DNA of 21,564 nt from Phycisphaerae bacterium. GTDB lineage: Bacteria; Planctomycetota; Phycisphaerae; UBA1845. A program made the position numbers and the translations under genes. The first letter of the stretch is position 1, and each line of letters begins with the position of its first letter. The stretch lies in the NCBI GenBank assembly GCA_021604825.1, contig BQJS01000069.1:1-21564 (forward strand), read 5' to 3'. Shown one piece after another: positions 21,375-21,564 of the stretch. Under the pieces are notes generated by a model. The model worked only from the letters and a program-made list of their open reading frames with translations, was not told where the DNA came from and did not search any database.

Positions 21375-21564
21375 CTAGGGTGCTTTTCCGGCTGGGTGAA
21401 AGCTGCTTGTGTTGCCACGATCCCAATAAGCCCTTTTTTCGTAGTGTTTTAGCACACCGTTGACTCCGCCAGATGAGAACGCGATCAGGCGATATGGTGA
21501 ATCAGCTTCTAGGTCGAACCATGCCGCTTCTCCCTCTCCCGAGTTCGCAATCACACGCCGCACC
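21375..21564 (-). CDS. Possible C-terminal fragment of an unidentified protein (runs off the right edge)
   Basis: A minus-strand frame is open from the right edge to a TAG at 21375-21377. It encodes about 62 residues, including 'WFDLEADSPYRLIAFSSGG', and ends 'SSFHPAGKAP'. I recognise no family. It could be the end of a real gene upstream of the S10 operon or a chance open frame; its composition looks protein-like but it is too short to judge. The 336 bases between it and rpsJ hold the S10 promoter and leader and no other gene that I can see. Confidence 0.25.
   Translation of the reverse strand, partial: VRRVIANSGEGEAAWFDLEADSPYRLIAFSSGGVNGVLKHYEKRAYWDRGNTSSFHPAGKAP

Noticed and set aside
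21209..21463. 84-codon plus-strand frame opposite the S10 promoter
   Set aside because: Low-complexity Arg-rich product, no ribosome-binding site, and it overlaps the promoter on the other strand.

Overview
The window is one long minus-strand ribosomal-protein locus, joining S10, spc and alpha operon genes, followed by four unrelated genes at the left end. Reading leftwards from about 21038, the order is rpsJ-rplC-rplD-rplW-rplB-rpsS-rplV-rpsC-rplP-rpmC-rpsQ-rplN-rplX-rplE-rpsN-rpsH-rplF-rplR-rpsE-rplO-secY-map-rpmJ-rpsM-rpsK-rpoA-rplQ. That is 27 genes ending at 4447, with no gene on the opposite strand among them. Four genes that often sit in this locus are absent from their usual places: rpmD (between rpsE and rplO), adk (between secY and map), infA (between map and rpmJ) and rpsD (between rpsK and rpoA).

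Left of rplQ, on the minus strand, come a HIT-family nucleotide-binding protein (4184-3750) with its own consensus-like promoter, a HAD-family hydrolase (3669-2977), and an exported protein with a roughly 300-residue Arg/Ser-rich region and a TPR-like C-terminus (2880-715). The far left edge holds the 3' half of a plus-strand MATE transporter gene, whose last 44 bases overlap the end of the Arg/Ser-rich gene tail to tail.

Organism: no rRNA is present, so this is inference. The missing rpmD/adk/infA/rpsD, the wide spacers (often 60-190 bases, one 314), the extended L17 and RpoA, the four-Cys S14, frequent GTG starts and the large Arg/Ser-rich secreted protein fit a planctomycete, possibly Pirellulales (Rhodopirellula-like). 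Base composition is moderate, and nothing in the ribosomal block suggests recent transfer.

How it works together: a good sigma70-type promoter at 21188-21215 followed by a leader of about 140 nt with two perfect hairpins probably drives the S10 end. Spacers further down hold hairpins, the clearest terminator-like one lying between rplV and rpsC. The products are ribosomal subunit proteins plus SecY (membrane insertion), methionine aminopeptidase (N-terminal processing) and the RNA polymerase alpha subunit.

Most unusual signal: short tandem repeats (13-18 bp units, 2-4 copies, each of different sequence) recur at gene ends. At rplW, rplN, rpsH and rpoA, and in decayed form at rplV and rpsQ, the unit covers or abuts the natural stop codon, so the 3' end of the gene together with its stop has been re-copied downstream. 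Further arrays lie in the rpsK-rpoA, rpmJ-rpsM and rplQ-HIT spacers. I know of no described system matching this; it may be slippage in relaxed spacers or a functional 3'-end element.
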